Assembly (NCBI GenBank): GCA_017999645.1 | Contig: JAGNLJ010000001.1 | Span: 62,001 to 126,000 of the forward strand | Source: Alphaproteobacteria bacterium | GTDB lineage: Bacteria; Pseudomonadota; Alphaproteobacteria; Micavibrionales; Micavibrionaceae | Length of the DNA stretch: 64,000 nt | Direction of reading: 5' to 3' | Shown here: positions 50,243 to 59,326 of the stretch, piece after piece | How the letters are laid out: each line of letters starts with the position of its first letter | Position numbering within the stretch: the first letter of the stretch is position 1 | Program-made: the position numbers and the translations under genes | The notes under the pieces: model-generated | Database searches by the model: none | The model's input: the letters and a program-made list of their open reading frames with translations, nothing else | Told to the model about the DNA's origin: nothing

Positions 50243-52600
50243 TTACCCCGCCGCCGCCGCAGGAATTTTCAGGGAAGTTTTAGTGGAGGTAAGGGGTAGG
50301 ACCAGCGTCACGGTTGTGCCTTTGCCCTGTTCGCTGTCCAGCTCGACCTTGCCGCCATGCAGGGCGACGATGCTGCGCACCAGCGGCAGGCCGAGGCCGG
50401 CACCGGTGCGCGATGTTTTCCGTCTGCCGCCGCCGCCCGCGCGCTGGAAGGGCTCGAAAATCCGCGTGCGATCTTCTTTCGAAATCCCGATGCCGTTGTC
50501 TTTCACGAAAATGGCGATGTCGTCCTTGCGGCGTTCGGCCCCGAGCGTGATCTGGCCGCCTGCCGGAGTAAAGGTGATGGCGTTGCGGATGAGGTTGATG
50601 ATAGCCTGCTGCAGGCGGCGCTCGTCGCCCGCTATAATGCCGACATCCTTCGGGCATTCGAAAACGATTTTGATGTCTTCCTTGCGCGCCCAGTCCTGCA
50701 CGAGATCGAAGACGCTCTGCAGCATGGCACGGACCTTCATATCGGCGCGTGCGAGTTTCATATAGCCCGCCTCGAGTGTCGAGAGATCGAGAATGTCGTT
50801 GATGAGGCCGAGCAGGCGTTCGCTGGCGTCCTTCACGTCACGTGTATATTCCTTCTGCCGATCATTTAAGGGGCCGAAATATTGCTGCTCGAGAATTTCG
50901 TTGAAGCCCATGATGGCGTTGAGCGGCGTGCGGAGCTGGTAAGAAACGTTGGCGAGGAAATCGAGCTTCAATTGCTCGGCGGCCTCGAGCGCGGCGTTTT
51001 TCTCGCGCAGGGCATTTTCGACGCGCATCTTGTCGGTAACGTCGGTGTAAGTGATGAGAACGCCGCCGTCGGGCAGCGGTACGGTGACGAAATCGACCAG
51101 CGCGCCGTCGCCACGCGTCAATCTTCCCTCATGCATTAAACGATCGAGGCCGCTGGCGATCAGCCCGTCGCGGCGGGTGGGCCAGTCGTCGTTCTGGAAG
51201 TTATGCTGCATCTTCTCGACAATCTTGGTGATGTGCGGTTCGCCCTCGAGATCTTCCGGGTGCAGGCCCCAGAGGCGGCCATAGGACGGGTTCCAGAGTT
51301 TCAAACGTCCATCGCCGCCGAACACCGCGACGGCTTCAGCGAGGTTGTCGAGCGTTTCCTTCTGCACCGCGATCAGGGTGTTGTAAGACGATTCAAGCTG
51401 CAGGCGTGAGGTCACGTCCTCGAATGTCATCATCAGGCCGCCGAGTGAATGCGGCACGACGAGCACGCGCAGCGTCGAGCCGTCGGGCAGGTGCATCATG
51501 TCTTCGTACGGGCCGATCAGGCCGGTAAACATGCCGACCCAGCTTTGCTTGAAGCGCTTGAAGTCGGCTTGTTCGGGCAGACGGCGCGTCTGGCGCAATT
51601 TTTCCATGATATCGCCAAGCTTGGGCCCCGTATTGAGCCACTGATCCTCGAGGCCCCAGAGTTGGGAGAAGGCGGAGTTGTAGAATTCCAGTTTTTCATC
51701 GGCGCCGTAGATAGCGATGGCGCTGCGGAGTTGCTCGAGGAGTTCCTTGTTCGAGGACTGGTAGCGCTTCATGTTGGTTTCTAACTCTTCCTCGCGCGTG
51801 ATGTTGAACGCGATGCCGAGTGTGACGGGAAGCGGTGTCAGCGGGATTTCAGAAATGCGCATCAGGATACGCGTGCCTTTGACGACGGCGTGGGCGGTGG
51901 TGTCGAGTGTCTTGCCCTCTTTCAGCGCGAGCGCGGCGAGGGTTTTGCCGGGCGCAAGTTCGTCGCGGCTCGCGGATTTTTTCTTGAGCGCCTGCGCGGC
52001 GATTTCCTTCTGGTCTTTCAGAACGGTTTCGACGGTGGTGTTGAGGAAGTCGGCGTAGGTCGTGTTGCACCAGATGATTTTCTGGCCGGAATCGCGGAGC
52101 CACAAGGGACGTGGAATGGCGTTCAGCGCGGCGCGGGATTTGACCAGTTCGCTTTCGTGCGACTGCATGGCGTTTGAAAGCGACGAGTTTTGCATCGGCG
52201 CTGCGTTTTCGGTGTCCTCGATCCATAAAACGTGGAAGACATGTTTGTTGTCAGGGGCTGCTCCCTTCGCGCCGGAAATGCGGAGGGATTTTGTGCCGTC
52301 ATGTGTTCTGGCGGCAATCGCGAAATTGGCGCCGCTGCGGCGGAGGCGGTCCATGAGTCCCTCGAGCGCGGCGGCATCGCCGGGATCAAGGCGTGACTGG
52401 ATATCGGCAAGACTGCGGATGGATTCGGCACCGAGGAGGGCAGGAAGACCGGGGCTGGCGATCACTTCGCCGCGTTCCGACCAGCCGCAATATTCGCCGG
52501 GAAAGGCTGAAAGAAAGGCCTCAAGCCGCGCGGCGTCATTGGCTTCCGCGCCGCCGCCGGTGAGTTTCCTTAAAAACGAGGATTTATTGCTGTCCTTCAC
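50243..52600 (-). CDS. divL: DivL-type PAS pseudokinase with Tyr at the phospho-acceptor site
   Basis: A 785-residue multi-PAS histidine-kinase-like protein. Several PAS domains precede a dimerisation domain whose conserved His is replaced by Tyr: FLANVSYQLRTPLNAI, Y554 (codon 50939-50941). Caulobacter DivL carries the same replacement and is a cell-cycle regulator acting on the CckA-CtrA pathway and DivK. The ATPase domain is complete (NLIRNAITFTP, DNGIGISKEDR, GAGLGLPLVRSIVALHGG). A nearby tsaE fits the alphaproteobacterial context. No transmembrane segment is evident at the N terminus. Confidence 0.85.
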   Translation of the reverse strand: MKDSNKSSFLRKLTGGGAEANDAARLEAFLSAFPGEYCGWSERGEVIASPGLPALLGAESIRSLADIQSRLDPGDAAALEGLMDRLRRSGANFAIAARTHDGTKSLRISGAKGAAPDNKHVFHVLWIEDTENAAPMQNSSLSNAMQSHESELVKSRAALNAIPRPLWLRDSGQKIIWCNTTYADFLNTTVETVLKDQKEIAAQALKKKSASRDELAPGKTLAALALKEGKTLDTTAHAVVKGTRILMRISEIPLTPLPVTLGIAFNITREEELETNMKRYQSSNKELLEQLRSAIAIYGADEKLEFYNSAFSQLWGLEDQWLNTGPKLGDIMEKLRQTRRLPEQADFKRFKQSWVGMFTGLIGPYEDMMHLPDGSTLRVLVVPHSLGGLMMTFEDVTSRLQLESSYNTLIAVQKETLDNLAEAVAVFGGDGRLKLWNPSYGRLWGLHPEDLEGEPHITKIVEKMQHNFQNDDWPTRRDGLIASGLDRLMHEGRLTRGDGALVDFVTVPLPDGGVLITYTDVTDKMRVENALREKNAALEAAEQLKLDFLANVSYQLRTPLNAIMGFNEILEQQYFGPLNDRQKEYTRDVKDASERLLGLINDILDLSTLEAGYMKLARADMKVRAMLQSVFDLVQDWARKEDIKIVFECPKDVGIIAGDERRLQQAIINLIRNAITFTPAGGQITLGAERRKDDIAIFVKDNGIGISKEDRTRIFEPFQRAGGGGRRKTSRTGAGLGLPLVRSIVALHGGKVELDSEQGKGTTVTLVLPLTSTKTSLKIPAAAAG

Positions 52601-52644
52601 ACAAAGAGTCTAGGAAGAGCCGGGGAAAAGAACAAGGGTGGAAA

Positions 52645-53574
52645 TTAAGAGGCCTTGAGTGCGGGCTGTTCCGGGGTGTTGTCATTGCCGTCTTGAGGGG
52701 TGCGCGGCGCGGGTATGCGCTTTTCCTTAACCAGTTTTGCGATGAGTGAGTCCCATTTTGCAATTTCTGTCTTTTCGCTGGATTTTTCCAGCATGACATT
52801 ACGGATTTTGTAAAGTTGTTCCGCCTTGGCGTTCACTTCTTCCTGCGTCCATTGCCCGATCGTCTTATTTCCGAGAATGAATTCGTAAGGTTCCTTGGTC
52901 AGGTAGTCCATGATGCTTGAGCCGGGCGCGATCTTGCCAGCCTGGACGGCCTGCAAATAAGACAGCGCGACATCATAACGACCGCTATGATCGATGATGC
53001 GGCCTTTAAGCGTGTTGTGTTTGATATCTTCGATTTTGATACGCCCTGCACGCAGGCTTGTGCTCAAATTCCGTACGTAATCGAGATAAGGTACGTTTTC
53101 CTTGTCCTCGTGAGTGAGCAGTACAACATCATCAACTACGTCCTTCCTGAAGCCAAGGCTTATAAGGAATTCAGCAGTAAGATCGGAATTCTCCAGAACG
53201 TCGTGCAGCAGCGCGATCTGTTTTTCATATGGGTCTTTAAATTTTGCGGCGATGTGCTGGGGGTGGTTTATGTAGGGCTTTTTATCAACTTTCAGAGTCT
53301 GGCCTTCGTGAGCGGCGTGCGCAACTATACTGGCGACGCTCACGTAAATTACGGCTTCCATGTCGATTCTTTTGTCGTTCGTGGCTTCCAGATCGATCGT
53401 TTTGAGATACATCGCCACCAGATTGCCAGCATGTATAAATCTCAGCCAATTTGTATGGAATGCGATCTGCATTTTGAGCAGCGTCCGGTCAAAGAGGCTG
53501 AACGTGTTCTTCTTTTTCGGAACGCGGATTTCCGAATTTTTCTGAAACTGGTCTTTTATCTTTTTCGTGGCCAT
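52645..53574 (-). CDS. HD-domain (RelA/SpoT-like) protein
   Basis: A 309-residue protein with a HD-domain of the RelA/SpoT hydrolase sort: AAHEGQTLKVDKKPYINHP, HIAAKF and IALLHDVLENSDLTAEFL hold the H...HD...D pattern. There is no synthetase domain. The N-terminal ~60 residues are basic and the C terminus (after ~280) is low-complexity. Its substrate is unknown; a nucleotide or ppGpp hydrolase role is possible. Neighbouring genes give no clue. Confidence 0.68.
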   Translation of the reverse strand: MATKKIKDQFQKNSEIRVPKKKNTFSLFDRTLLKMQIAFHTNWLRFIHAGNLVAMYLKTIDLEATNDKRIDMEAVIYVSVASIVAHAAHEGQTLKVDKKPYINHPQHIAAKFKDPYEKQIALLHDVLENSDLTAEFLISLGFRKDVVDDVVLLTHEDKENVPYLDYVRNLSTSLRAGRIKIEDIKHNTLKGRIIDHSGRYDVALSYLQAVQAGKIAPGSSIMDYLTKEPYEFILGNKTIGQWTQEEVNAKAEQLYKIRNVMLEKSSEKTEIAKWDSLIAKLVKEKRIPAPRTPQDGNDNTPEQPALKAS

Positions 53575-53647
53575 GGGCAGGGTTTTAGCACACCCATTAA
53601 TATATGTAAATTTTATTATGTATATTAAAGGTTATATTAGATTTCGC

Positions 53648-54478
53648 TTATAAAATGACCGTCCGCTGATTATGCAGGAATATTCGTCTTTCCGCATAAA
53701 GCTGGAGGGCGCGGGCAAGTACCCTTGCCTCGGTGTCGCGGCCCAGAGCCTGCATTTTTTGCGGTGTGTAGGCGTGGTTAACATGAACGGTTTCCTGCTC
53801 GATGATGGGGCCTTCGTCGAGGTCGGCGGTGGCGAAGTGGGCGGTTGCGCCGATGATCTTGACGCCCCTTTCATACGCCTGGTGGTAGGGTTTTGCTCCC
53901 TTGAAACCGGGCAGGAATGAGTGATGGATGTTGATGACGCGGCCCGCATATTTCGCGCAGAGATCCTCGGAGAGAATTTGCATGTAGCGGGCGAGCACGA
54001 TGAGCTCGGCCTTTGTCGATTCCACGAGTTCGGCGATTTTATTTTCCTGCGCATTCTTATTGCCATCCATGTAATGAAAAGCGAGGCCGCGATCTGTCAC
54101 CAGTTTTTTGTGCGTGTCGTGGTTGGCGGCGACGGCGGTGATTTCAATCGGCAAATGTTTCGTGCGCCAGCGGTAGAGCAAATCGTTGAGGCAATGATCT
54201 TCTTTTGAGACCAGAACCAGCGTGCGCACGGGTTCATCGAGCCGGTCGATGTGCGAGGTCATGGAAAATTTTTGCGAGATTGTTTTAAATGCTGCGTTGA
54301 ATTTTTTTTCGGACGTTTCCTTCAGCGGCGCGTAAACAACGCGCATGAAGAAATGGCCGGAGAAGGGATCGTGGAACTGCGAGGATTCCTCAATGTTGCA
54401 TTCCGCTTCGCTCAATGCGCCCGCGACCGCGGCGACGATGCCGGGCTGGTCCTTGCAATTTAAACGTAAAACGAACAT
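53648..54478 (-). CDS. purU: Formyltetrahydrofolate deformylase
   Basis: A 276-residue enzyme producing formate and tetrahydrofolate from 10-formyl-THF. An N-terminal ACT domain (LRLNCKDQPGIVAAVAGALS) is followed by the formyltransferase-like catalytic domain with VINIHHSFLPGFKGAKPYHQ, GATAHFATADLDEGPIIEQE (catalytic His and Asp). Length is normal. Between it and the HD gene lie 73 AT-rich bp. Confidence 0.95.
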   Translation of the reverse strand: MFVLRLNCKDQPGIVAAVAGALSEAECNIEESSQFHDPFSGHFFMRVVYAPLKETSEKKFNAAFKTISQKFSMTSHIDRLDEPVRTLVLVSKEDHCLNDLLYRWRTKHLPIEITAVAANHDTHKKLVTDRGLAFHYMDGNKNAQENKIAELVESTKAELIVLARYMQILSEDLCAKYAGRVINIHHSFLPGFKGAKPYHQAYERGVKIIGATAHFATADLDEGPIIEQETVHVNHAYTPQKMQALGRDTEARVLARALQLYAERRIFLHNQRTVIL

Positions 54479-54502
54479 TCAGATAACCTTTGTAACTTTA
54501 TC

Positions 54503-54588
54503 GTCATTGCGAGCGTAGCGAAGCAATCCAGAGGCAACAACTTAAAACTGGATTGCTTCGTCGGCATAGATTGCCTCCTCGCAATGAC
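54503..54588. repeat. Palindromic dispersed repeat (GTCATTGCGAG ... CTCGCAATGAC)
   Basis: Terminal inverted repeats GTCATTGCGAG (54503-54513) and CTCGCAATGAC (54578-54588) enclose a second inverted pair, GCGAAGCAATCCAG and CTGGATTGCTTCG. The unit is about 86 bp. Very similar elements are scattered through many bacterial intergenic regions and behave as non-autonomous miniature elements. It sits between the divergently oriented purU and GNAT genes. Confidence 0.85.
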
Positions 54589-54606
54589 AAGCTATATATT
54601 ATTAAT

Positions 54607-54891
54607 ATGAAATCTGAAATCATATTTAACGAGACCGAAAACCGCTATGAAATGGCTGTTGGGGACCATACCGTTTATGCGAATGTACGCAGACAACAAG
54701 GCACGCTTTATATCGATTACGTTTTTGCGCCGCCGGAGTTGCGCGGTAAAGGCGCAGCCGGGCAATTCATGGAAGGATTGATGGAGATTGTGCGCGCGGA
54801 GAGGCTGAAGGCAGTACCCATATGCGGCTATGCCGCCAGTTGGCTCCAGCGGCATAGCAAAGACTATAGCGATTTGATGTCTAAAGCTTAG
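54607..54891 (+). CDS. GNAT-family N-acetyltransferase (YjdJ-like)
   Basis: A 94-residue minimal GNAT protein of the YjdJ type: [20 protein letters not shown], then [20 protein letters not shown] with the acetyl-CoA-binding loop RGKGAAG, and [18 protein letters not shown]. The substrate is unknown. The start at 54607 follows the repeat element by 18 bp; the frame stays open upstream through the repeat. It is convergent with ahcY by a 4-bp overlap. Confidence 0.88.
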   Translation: MKSEIIFNETENRYEMAVGDHTVYANVRRQQGTLYIDYVFAPPELRGKGAAGQFMEGLMEIVRAERLKAVPICGYAASWLQRHSKDYSDLMSKA

Positions 54892-56198
54892 TAGCGGTAT
54901 TCGTCTTTCTTGAACGGGCCGTTCGGCGAGACGCCGATATAGTGCGCCTGTTCCTTCGAAAGCTTCGAGAGTTTCGCGCCGACTTTTTCAAGGTGCAGCA
55001 TCGCGACTTTCTCATCGAGCTCTTTCGGCAAAACGTAGACCTTGTTTTCGTACTTGCCCTTGCTGTTCCAGAGTTCGATCTGGGCGAGCGTCTGGTTGGT
55101 GAAGGATGCCGACATAACGAATGACGGGTGGCCCGTGCCGCAGCCGAGGTTAACAAGGCGGCCTTCGGCGAGCAGGATGATGCGCTTTCCCGATGGGAAT
55201 TCGACCTGGTCGACCTGCGGCTTGATGTTGACCCATTTCATGTTGCGCAGCGGCTCGACCTGGATTTCGTTGTCGAAGTGGCCGATGTTGCAGACGATCG
55301 CGCCGTCTTTCATGCCGCGCATGTGGTCAACAGTGATGACGTCCTTGTTGCCCGTGGTGGTGACGAAAATGTCGCCGCGCGGCACGCCGTCTTCCATGGT
55401 CAGGACTTCGTAACCTTCCATCGCAGCTTGAAGAGCACAGATGGGGTCGATTTCTGTGACGATAACGCGGCAGCCGGCGTGGCGGAGCGAGTCCGCCGAA
55501 CCTTTACCAACATCGCCGTAACCGGCGACGACCGCGACTTTACCGGCCATCATGATGTCGGTGGCGCGGCGGATCGAGTCAACAAGCGACTCGCGGCAGC
55601 CGTATTTGTTGTCGAATTTCGACTTGGTGACGGAGTCGTTGACATTGATGGCGGGCACTTTCAGCGTGCCTTTTTTCGCCATGTCGTGCAGGCGAAGAAC
55701 GCCCGTGGTGGTTTCTTCGGAAACGCCCTTCACGTCTTTCATCAGGTCGGCATATTGCTCGTGCATGATTTTCGTGAGGTCGCCGCCGTCATCCAAAATC
55801 ATGTTCGGCACCCAGCCGTCCGGGCCCTTGATCGTCTGGTGGATGCACCAGTCATATTCTTCTTCCGTTTCGCCTTTCCATGCGAAGACGGGTGTGCCGC
55901 GCGCGGCGATGGCGGCGGCAGCGTGATCCTGCGTCGAGAAAATGTTGCAGGACGACCAGCGCACCGATGCGCCGAGAGATTGCAGCGTTTCGATCAGGAC
56001 GGCGGTTTGAATTGTCATGTGAAGGCAGCCGACGATGCGTGCGCCTTTCAAAGGTTGCTTGCCCTTGTATTCTTCGCGCGTCGACATCAGGCCGGGCATT
56101 TCCGCTTCCGCGAGGTCGATTTCCTTACGGCCCCATTCGGCCAGGGAAATGTCTTTTACCTTGTAATCATTCTGTACGGCCTGCGGCTTGGCGCTCAT
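54888..56198 (-). CDS. ahcY: Adenosylhomocysteinase (S-adenosyl-L-homocysteine hydrolase)
   Basis: A 436-residue enzyme of the methyl cycle, splitting SAH into homocysteine and adenosine. Features: [40 protein letters not shown]-binding [24 protein letters not shown] and [20 protein letters not shown], with C-terminal K-x-x-Y end (FKKDEYRY). The ATG at 56198 has AGGAG upstream; the longer frame to 56360 is a shadow. I see no SAH riboswitch in the leader. Confidence 0.97.
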   Translation of the reverse strand: MSAKPQAVQNDYKVKDISLAEWGRKEIDLAEAEMPGLMSTREEYKGKQPLKGARIVGCLHMTIQTAVLIETLQSLGASVRWSSCNIFSTQDHAAAAIAARGTPVFAWKGETEEEYDWCIHQTIKGPDGWVPNMILDDGGDLTKIMHEQYADLMKDVKGVSEETTTGVLRLHDMAKKGTLKVPAINVNDSVTKSKFDNKYGCRESLVDSIRRATDIMMAGKVAVVAGYGDVGKGSADSLRHAGCRVIVTEIDPICALQAAMEGYEVLTMEDGVPRGDIFVTTTGNKDVITVDHMRGMKDGAIVCNIGHFDNEIQVEPLRNMKWVNIKPQVDQVEFPSGKRIILLAEGRLVNLGCGTGHPSFVMSASFTNQTLAQIELWNSKGKYENKVYVLPKELDEKVAMLHLEKVGAKLSKLSKEQAHYIGVSPNGPFKKDEYRY

Positions 56199-56310
56199 CG
56201 GGAGGTCTCCTAAGGGGGTTAAAAAACGCACGCTTCTTTTGGCATTTAAGGCCCTTAGAATCAAGCGAATTAAGGATTTTTTTACCTTTAAAGCGTGATA
56301 ATATGGCGCT

Positions 56311-56697
56311 ATGGGACTGAAATTTAACGAACAAAGCGAAAAACCTGAATTCACCAGCAAACCGAATCCGCTGGTGCCGCATTCATGGCAGATTTTTCAG
56401 TACAAAAATAATAAAGATGAGTACGAACCGGTGGCCGATTATGTCCTGGTCGATACGGACGAACCCATTGAAATTACTGAGAAAAAAGTTATAAATATGG
56501 TGTCGATCCTGAACGGTAAAAAGAAGCTGATCGACTTCACAAATTTGACCGGAAAGCGGGTTTTGTTTAATATTATTCCAGAGGCATCGGATACAAACCG
56601 TCAAAAAATAGTCTTCAGAACATATGACGGAGCCGGGGTTTCCAAAGAAAACGCGGTACTAACAATAGATAAGGGTGTGTTTCATGAAGATTCTTGA
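56311..56697 (+). CDS. Hypothetical protein
   Basis: A 128-residue soluble protein that I do not recognise. It starts [20 protein letters not shown] and has a beta-rich middle part ([39 protein letters not shown]) and the end [13 protein letters not shown]. It is divergent from ahcY. A tiny overlapping reading frame follows directly. Confidence 0.6.
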   Translation: MGLKFNEQSEKPEFTSKPNPLVPHSWQIFQYKNNKDEYEPVADYVLVDTDEPIEITEKKVINMVSILNGKKKLIDFTNLTGKRVLFNIIPEASDTNRQKIVFRTYDGAGVSKENAVLTIDKGVFHEDS

Positions 56698-56800
56698 ACT
56701 GGCAGTCGAATTCGCGAAAGTGAACAGCGATTCCAATTTAGAAGGCGGCGTTACACTGAGCGCATCGCCAAATCCTAGCGGTCCAGGCCGAGGTTTCTAA
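56684..56800 (+). CDS. Possible 38-residue peptide overlapping the previous gene
   Basis: ATG at 56684 lies inside the last codons of the 128-residue gene (14-bp overlap in another frame) and the frame ends at TAA 56798-56800, exactly next to the rapZ stop. The translation has an amphipathic start ([13 protein letters not shown]), a Gly-Gly (SNLEGG) and a small-residue tail ending PNPSGPGRGF. Overlap suggests translational coupling. A leader-plus-core peptide cannot be excluded but there is no processing gene nearby. Confidence 0.35.
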   Translation: MKILELAVEFAKVNSDSNLEGGVTLSASPNPSGPGRGF

Positions 56801-57649
56801 TTATTTTCTCATATCGCGGTGCTCAATGTGGGCGGTGTAGCCCATGTCCTTGAGCCATGCGCCGAGCTCGCGCACGGCGAAAACGGAGCGGTGTTTCCCA
56901 CCTGAGCAGCCCACTGCAATCGTGAGATAGGATTTTCCTTCTTCGGCGTAGCGCGGCAGTAACGGTTTCAAAAGAGATTTGAAATTTTTCACGAACGGAC
57001 CCCATTGCGGGTCTTTTTTTATGTAGTCGCCGACCGGTTTATCGAGACCGGTTTTCGGTTTGAGCGATTTCACCCAGTGCGGATTTTTCACGAAGCGCAC
57101 GTCCATGACGATATCGGCTTCGCGCGGCACACCATTGCGGAATGCGAAGGACATCAATGTCACGACCAGCCGCGCATCCTTGCGGCGGATCGCGAAATGG
57201 CCTTCGAGAATGTGACGGAGGTCATGAATGGAAAGTTCAGTCGTGTCGATGGCGAGATCGGCCTTGGCGTGCAGGTTTTCAAGTTGCTTGCGTTCTTTCC
57301 GGATGCCGGCGCTGGCGGGCGCGTCTTTTGCAAGCGGGTGGCGGCGGCGCGTTTCGCTGAAACGCTTTTGCAGAACGGCGGCGTCGCAGGTGATGAAAAG
57401 AAGCGTTGCGCCGAGCGCCCTGGTTTTTTTCAGAACCGTGCCGACTGAAAAACCGCGGCTGCGTGTGTCGATGCCGATGGCGACGGGGCGGCCTTTTTTC
57501 GTCTGCTTCACCAGAGTTTTGACGAGCGTGAGCGGGAAATTATCGAAGACCTCGTAGCCGAAATCCTCGAAGGTTTTCATGACGGAGGTCATCCCTGCGC
57601 CCGAGAGGCCGGTGACGATAACGACTTTGTTTTTTCCAGTATGAGGCAT
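56801..57649 (-). CDS. rapZ: RapZ-like P-loop/RNase adapter protein
   Basis: A 282-residue RapZ (YvcJ) homologue. N-terminal P-loop region VTGLSGAGMTSVMKTFEDFG is altered: the invariant Lys is Met20 (codon 57590-57592). The hinge and C-terminal domain are well conserved, including SFAFRNGVPREADIVMDVRF and VGCSGGKHRSVFAVREL. RapZ relatives bind nucleotides or sRNAs and control GlmS mRNA in Enterobacteria. Its ATG overlaps the chvG stop. Nucleotide binding may be lost or unusual. Confidence 0.9.
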   Translation of the reverse strand: MPHTGKNKVVIVTGLSGAGMTSVMKTFEDFGYEVFDNFPLTLVKTLVKQTKKGRPVAIGIDTRSRGFSVGTVLKKTRALGATLLFITCDAAVLQKRFSETRRRHPLAKDAPASAGIRKERKQLENLHAKADLAIDTTELSIHDLRHILEGHFAIRRKDARLVVTLMSFAFRNGVPREADIVMDVRFVKNPHWVKSLKPKTGLDKPVGDYIKKDPQWGPFVKNFKSLLKPLLPRYAEEGKSYLTIAVGCSGGKHRSVFAVRELGAWLKDMGYTAHIEHRDMRK

Positions 57650-59301
57650 CAGACTTTGCCTAGAATGACGGTGAAGCGCGCGCCGGTGACGCGCAAATCC
57701 GGATCCTTAATGTTTTCGGCGAAGATCTGACCGCCATGTGCGCCGACGATCTGCTTGCAGATGGCGAGGCCGAGGCCGGAATGGCGGCCGTAATCCTCGT
57801 GCTCGGGGCGCTCGGTGTAGAAGCGGTCGAAAATCGTCTCGAGGCGGTTTTCAGGGATGCCCGGGCCTTCATCTTCGACGGTAACGACAACTTTTTTCCT
57901 GACGGGAACGATGGTGATGTGCACCGTGCCGCCGGGCGGCGAAAATGAAATCGCGTTGGCGAGAAGATTTTGAAAAACCTGCGCAAGGCGCATCTCCAGG
58001 CCCCAGACGAAACTGTCTTCCTCGCCCATGTCGCTGAGCGTTATGTTGACATCGGCGTTCGCGGCGCGGGTCGTACGGCTGCGGCTAACGGATGTTTCGC
58101 GGTCGAGGGGCGATTTGTGCAGGTCGACCAGTTCGCTCAGCACGCGGCGCAGATCGAGGCTTTCGAAACTTTCGCGCGAAAGCTCGGCATCCAGACGCGA
58201 AGCATCGGAAATGTCGCTGATCAAGCGGTCCATGCGTTCGATGTCGTGCGTGATGATACCCATGAGGCGGGCGCGGTCTTCATCTTTCCTGACGATGGAT
58301 GCGGTTTCGACGGCGCTCTTGAGCGAAGTCAGCGGGTTTTTCAATTCGTGCGCAACATCGGCGGCGAAGCGCTCGATGGAATCCATGCGGTCCCACAAGG
58401 CCTGCGTCATGTCGCGCAGGACGATTGAAAGCTCGCCGATTTCGTCATGGCGGGCGCTGAGATCCGGGAGCTCCACCTCGCGGCCCCGGCGCAGGGCTTC
58501 TGCCGCGACTGCGAGCTTGCGCAAGGGGCGGGCAATCGTGCCGGAGAGATAAATCGAAAGCAGGATGGTAATGACGAGCGTGATGCAAAATACCTTGAGA
58601 ATGTTCAGCCAGACATTGCCGATATCTTCCTCGATGTCCTGCCCGCCGCGCGCAAGCATGACCGCGCCGAGTAGGTTGCCGTTTTTAAACATCGGTGCGG
58701 CGGCGGTCAGGAAAATATGGCCTTCCGCATCGTGCCAGGCGGAGAGGCTGACGATTCCCTTCACGGCGTCGGCAGCATCGGGGTGGCCCTCGGCGGTGCG
58801 GGATGTGATATCGGGATAGGATGGCAGGACCTGGCGCTCGGGCAGGAACTGGATGATCAGCCCTGCCATTTTCTTGAGCACGCGAATGCTGGAGAGCGTT
58901 TTGGGATATTCCTCGGTGTCCCTGATATGTCCGGGCTCGGTGATCTCGGGGATATGGTCGGAATCGAGAAGGAGTTTGCCGGACGCATTGAAGAGGTAAA
59001 CGCGTTGGGCCATCGTCTGGCTGAAGCGTTTCAGCGCGCGTGTATAGATTTCAGGCGTTACGGCCTCGGGGTTTGGCGTTGCCTCGGACAGCGCGGCGGC
59101 GACCAGTTCGACTTCGGTCTTGAACGTATCGAGTTTCGTTTCGATCAGGCTTTTCTGGTAATGGCCGAGATACAGCATGCCGATGGCCAGCATCAGCAAG
59201 GCGGCGGCGTTTACGCCGATGATGCGGACGGTGAGGCCGGTGATGCGGCGTTCGGGTCCGCCCCAGTAAAGGTCGAGAAGATCGTCGAAAGGGGCCTGCA
59301 C
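57649..59301 (-). CDS. chvG: Sensor histidine kinase ChvG type
   Basis: A membrane kinase of ~550 residues. Two transmembrane segments (GVNAAALLMLAIGMLYLG and FCITLVITILLSIYL) flank a periplasmic sensor part, then HAMP, HisKA with the phospho-His in FAADVAHELKNPLTSLKSA, and HATPase (NLLANAISFSPPGG, DEGPGIPENRL, HSGLGLAICKQIVGAHGG). It senses envelope or acid stress with ChvI. The start is uncertain: no ATG lies near the chvI stop; GTG at 59301 is 25 bp beyond it, while the open frame extends to 59469 inside chvI. Confidence 0.88.
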   Translation of the reverse strand: MQAPFDDLLDLYWGGPERRITGLTVRIIGVNAAALLMLAIGMLYLGHYQKSLIETKLDTFKTEVELVAAALSEATPNPEAVTPEIYTRALKRFSQTMAQRVYLFNASGKLLLDSDHIPEITEPGHIRDTEEYPKTLSSIRVLKKMAGLIIQFLPERQVLPSYPDITSRTAEGHPDAADAVKGIVSLSAWHDAEGHIFLTAAAPMFKNGNLLGAVMLARGGQDIEEDIGNVWLNILKVFCITLVITILLSIYLSGTIARPLRKLAVAAEALRRGREVELPDLSARHDEIGELSIVLRDMTQALWDRMDSIERFAADVAHELKNPLTSLKSAVETASIVRKDEDRARLMGIITHDIERMDRLISDISDASRLDAELSRESFESLDLRRVLSELVDLHKSPLDRETSVSRSRTTRAANADVNITLSDMGEEDSFVWGLEMRLAQVFQNLLANAISFSPPGGTVHITIVPVRKKVVVTVEDEGPGIPENRLETIFDRFYTERPEHEDYGRHSGLGLAICKQIVGAHGGQIFAENIKDPDLRVTGARFTVILGKV

Positions 59302-59326
59302 ATTGGGGCGGCCCAGCGGGAACCAG

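Noticed and set aside
55128..56213. 361-codon plus-strand frame opposite ahcY
   Set aside because: Antisense shadow of ahcY, with typical Val/Asp/Phe-rich antisense composition.
56199..56310. SAH riboswitch upstream of ahcY
   Set aside because: The leader does not contain the conserved core of the known SAH motif; only a plain ribosome site is visible.
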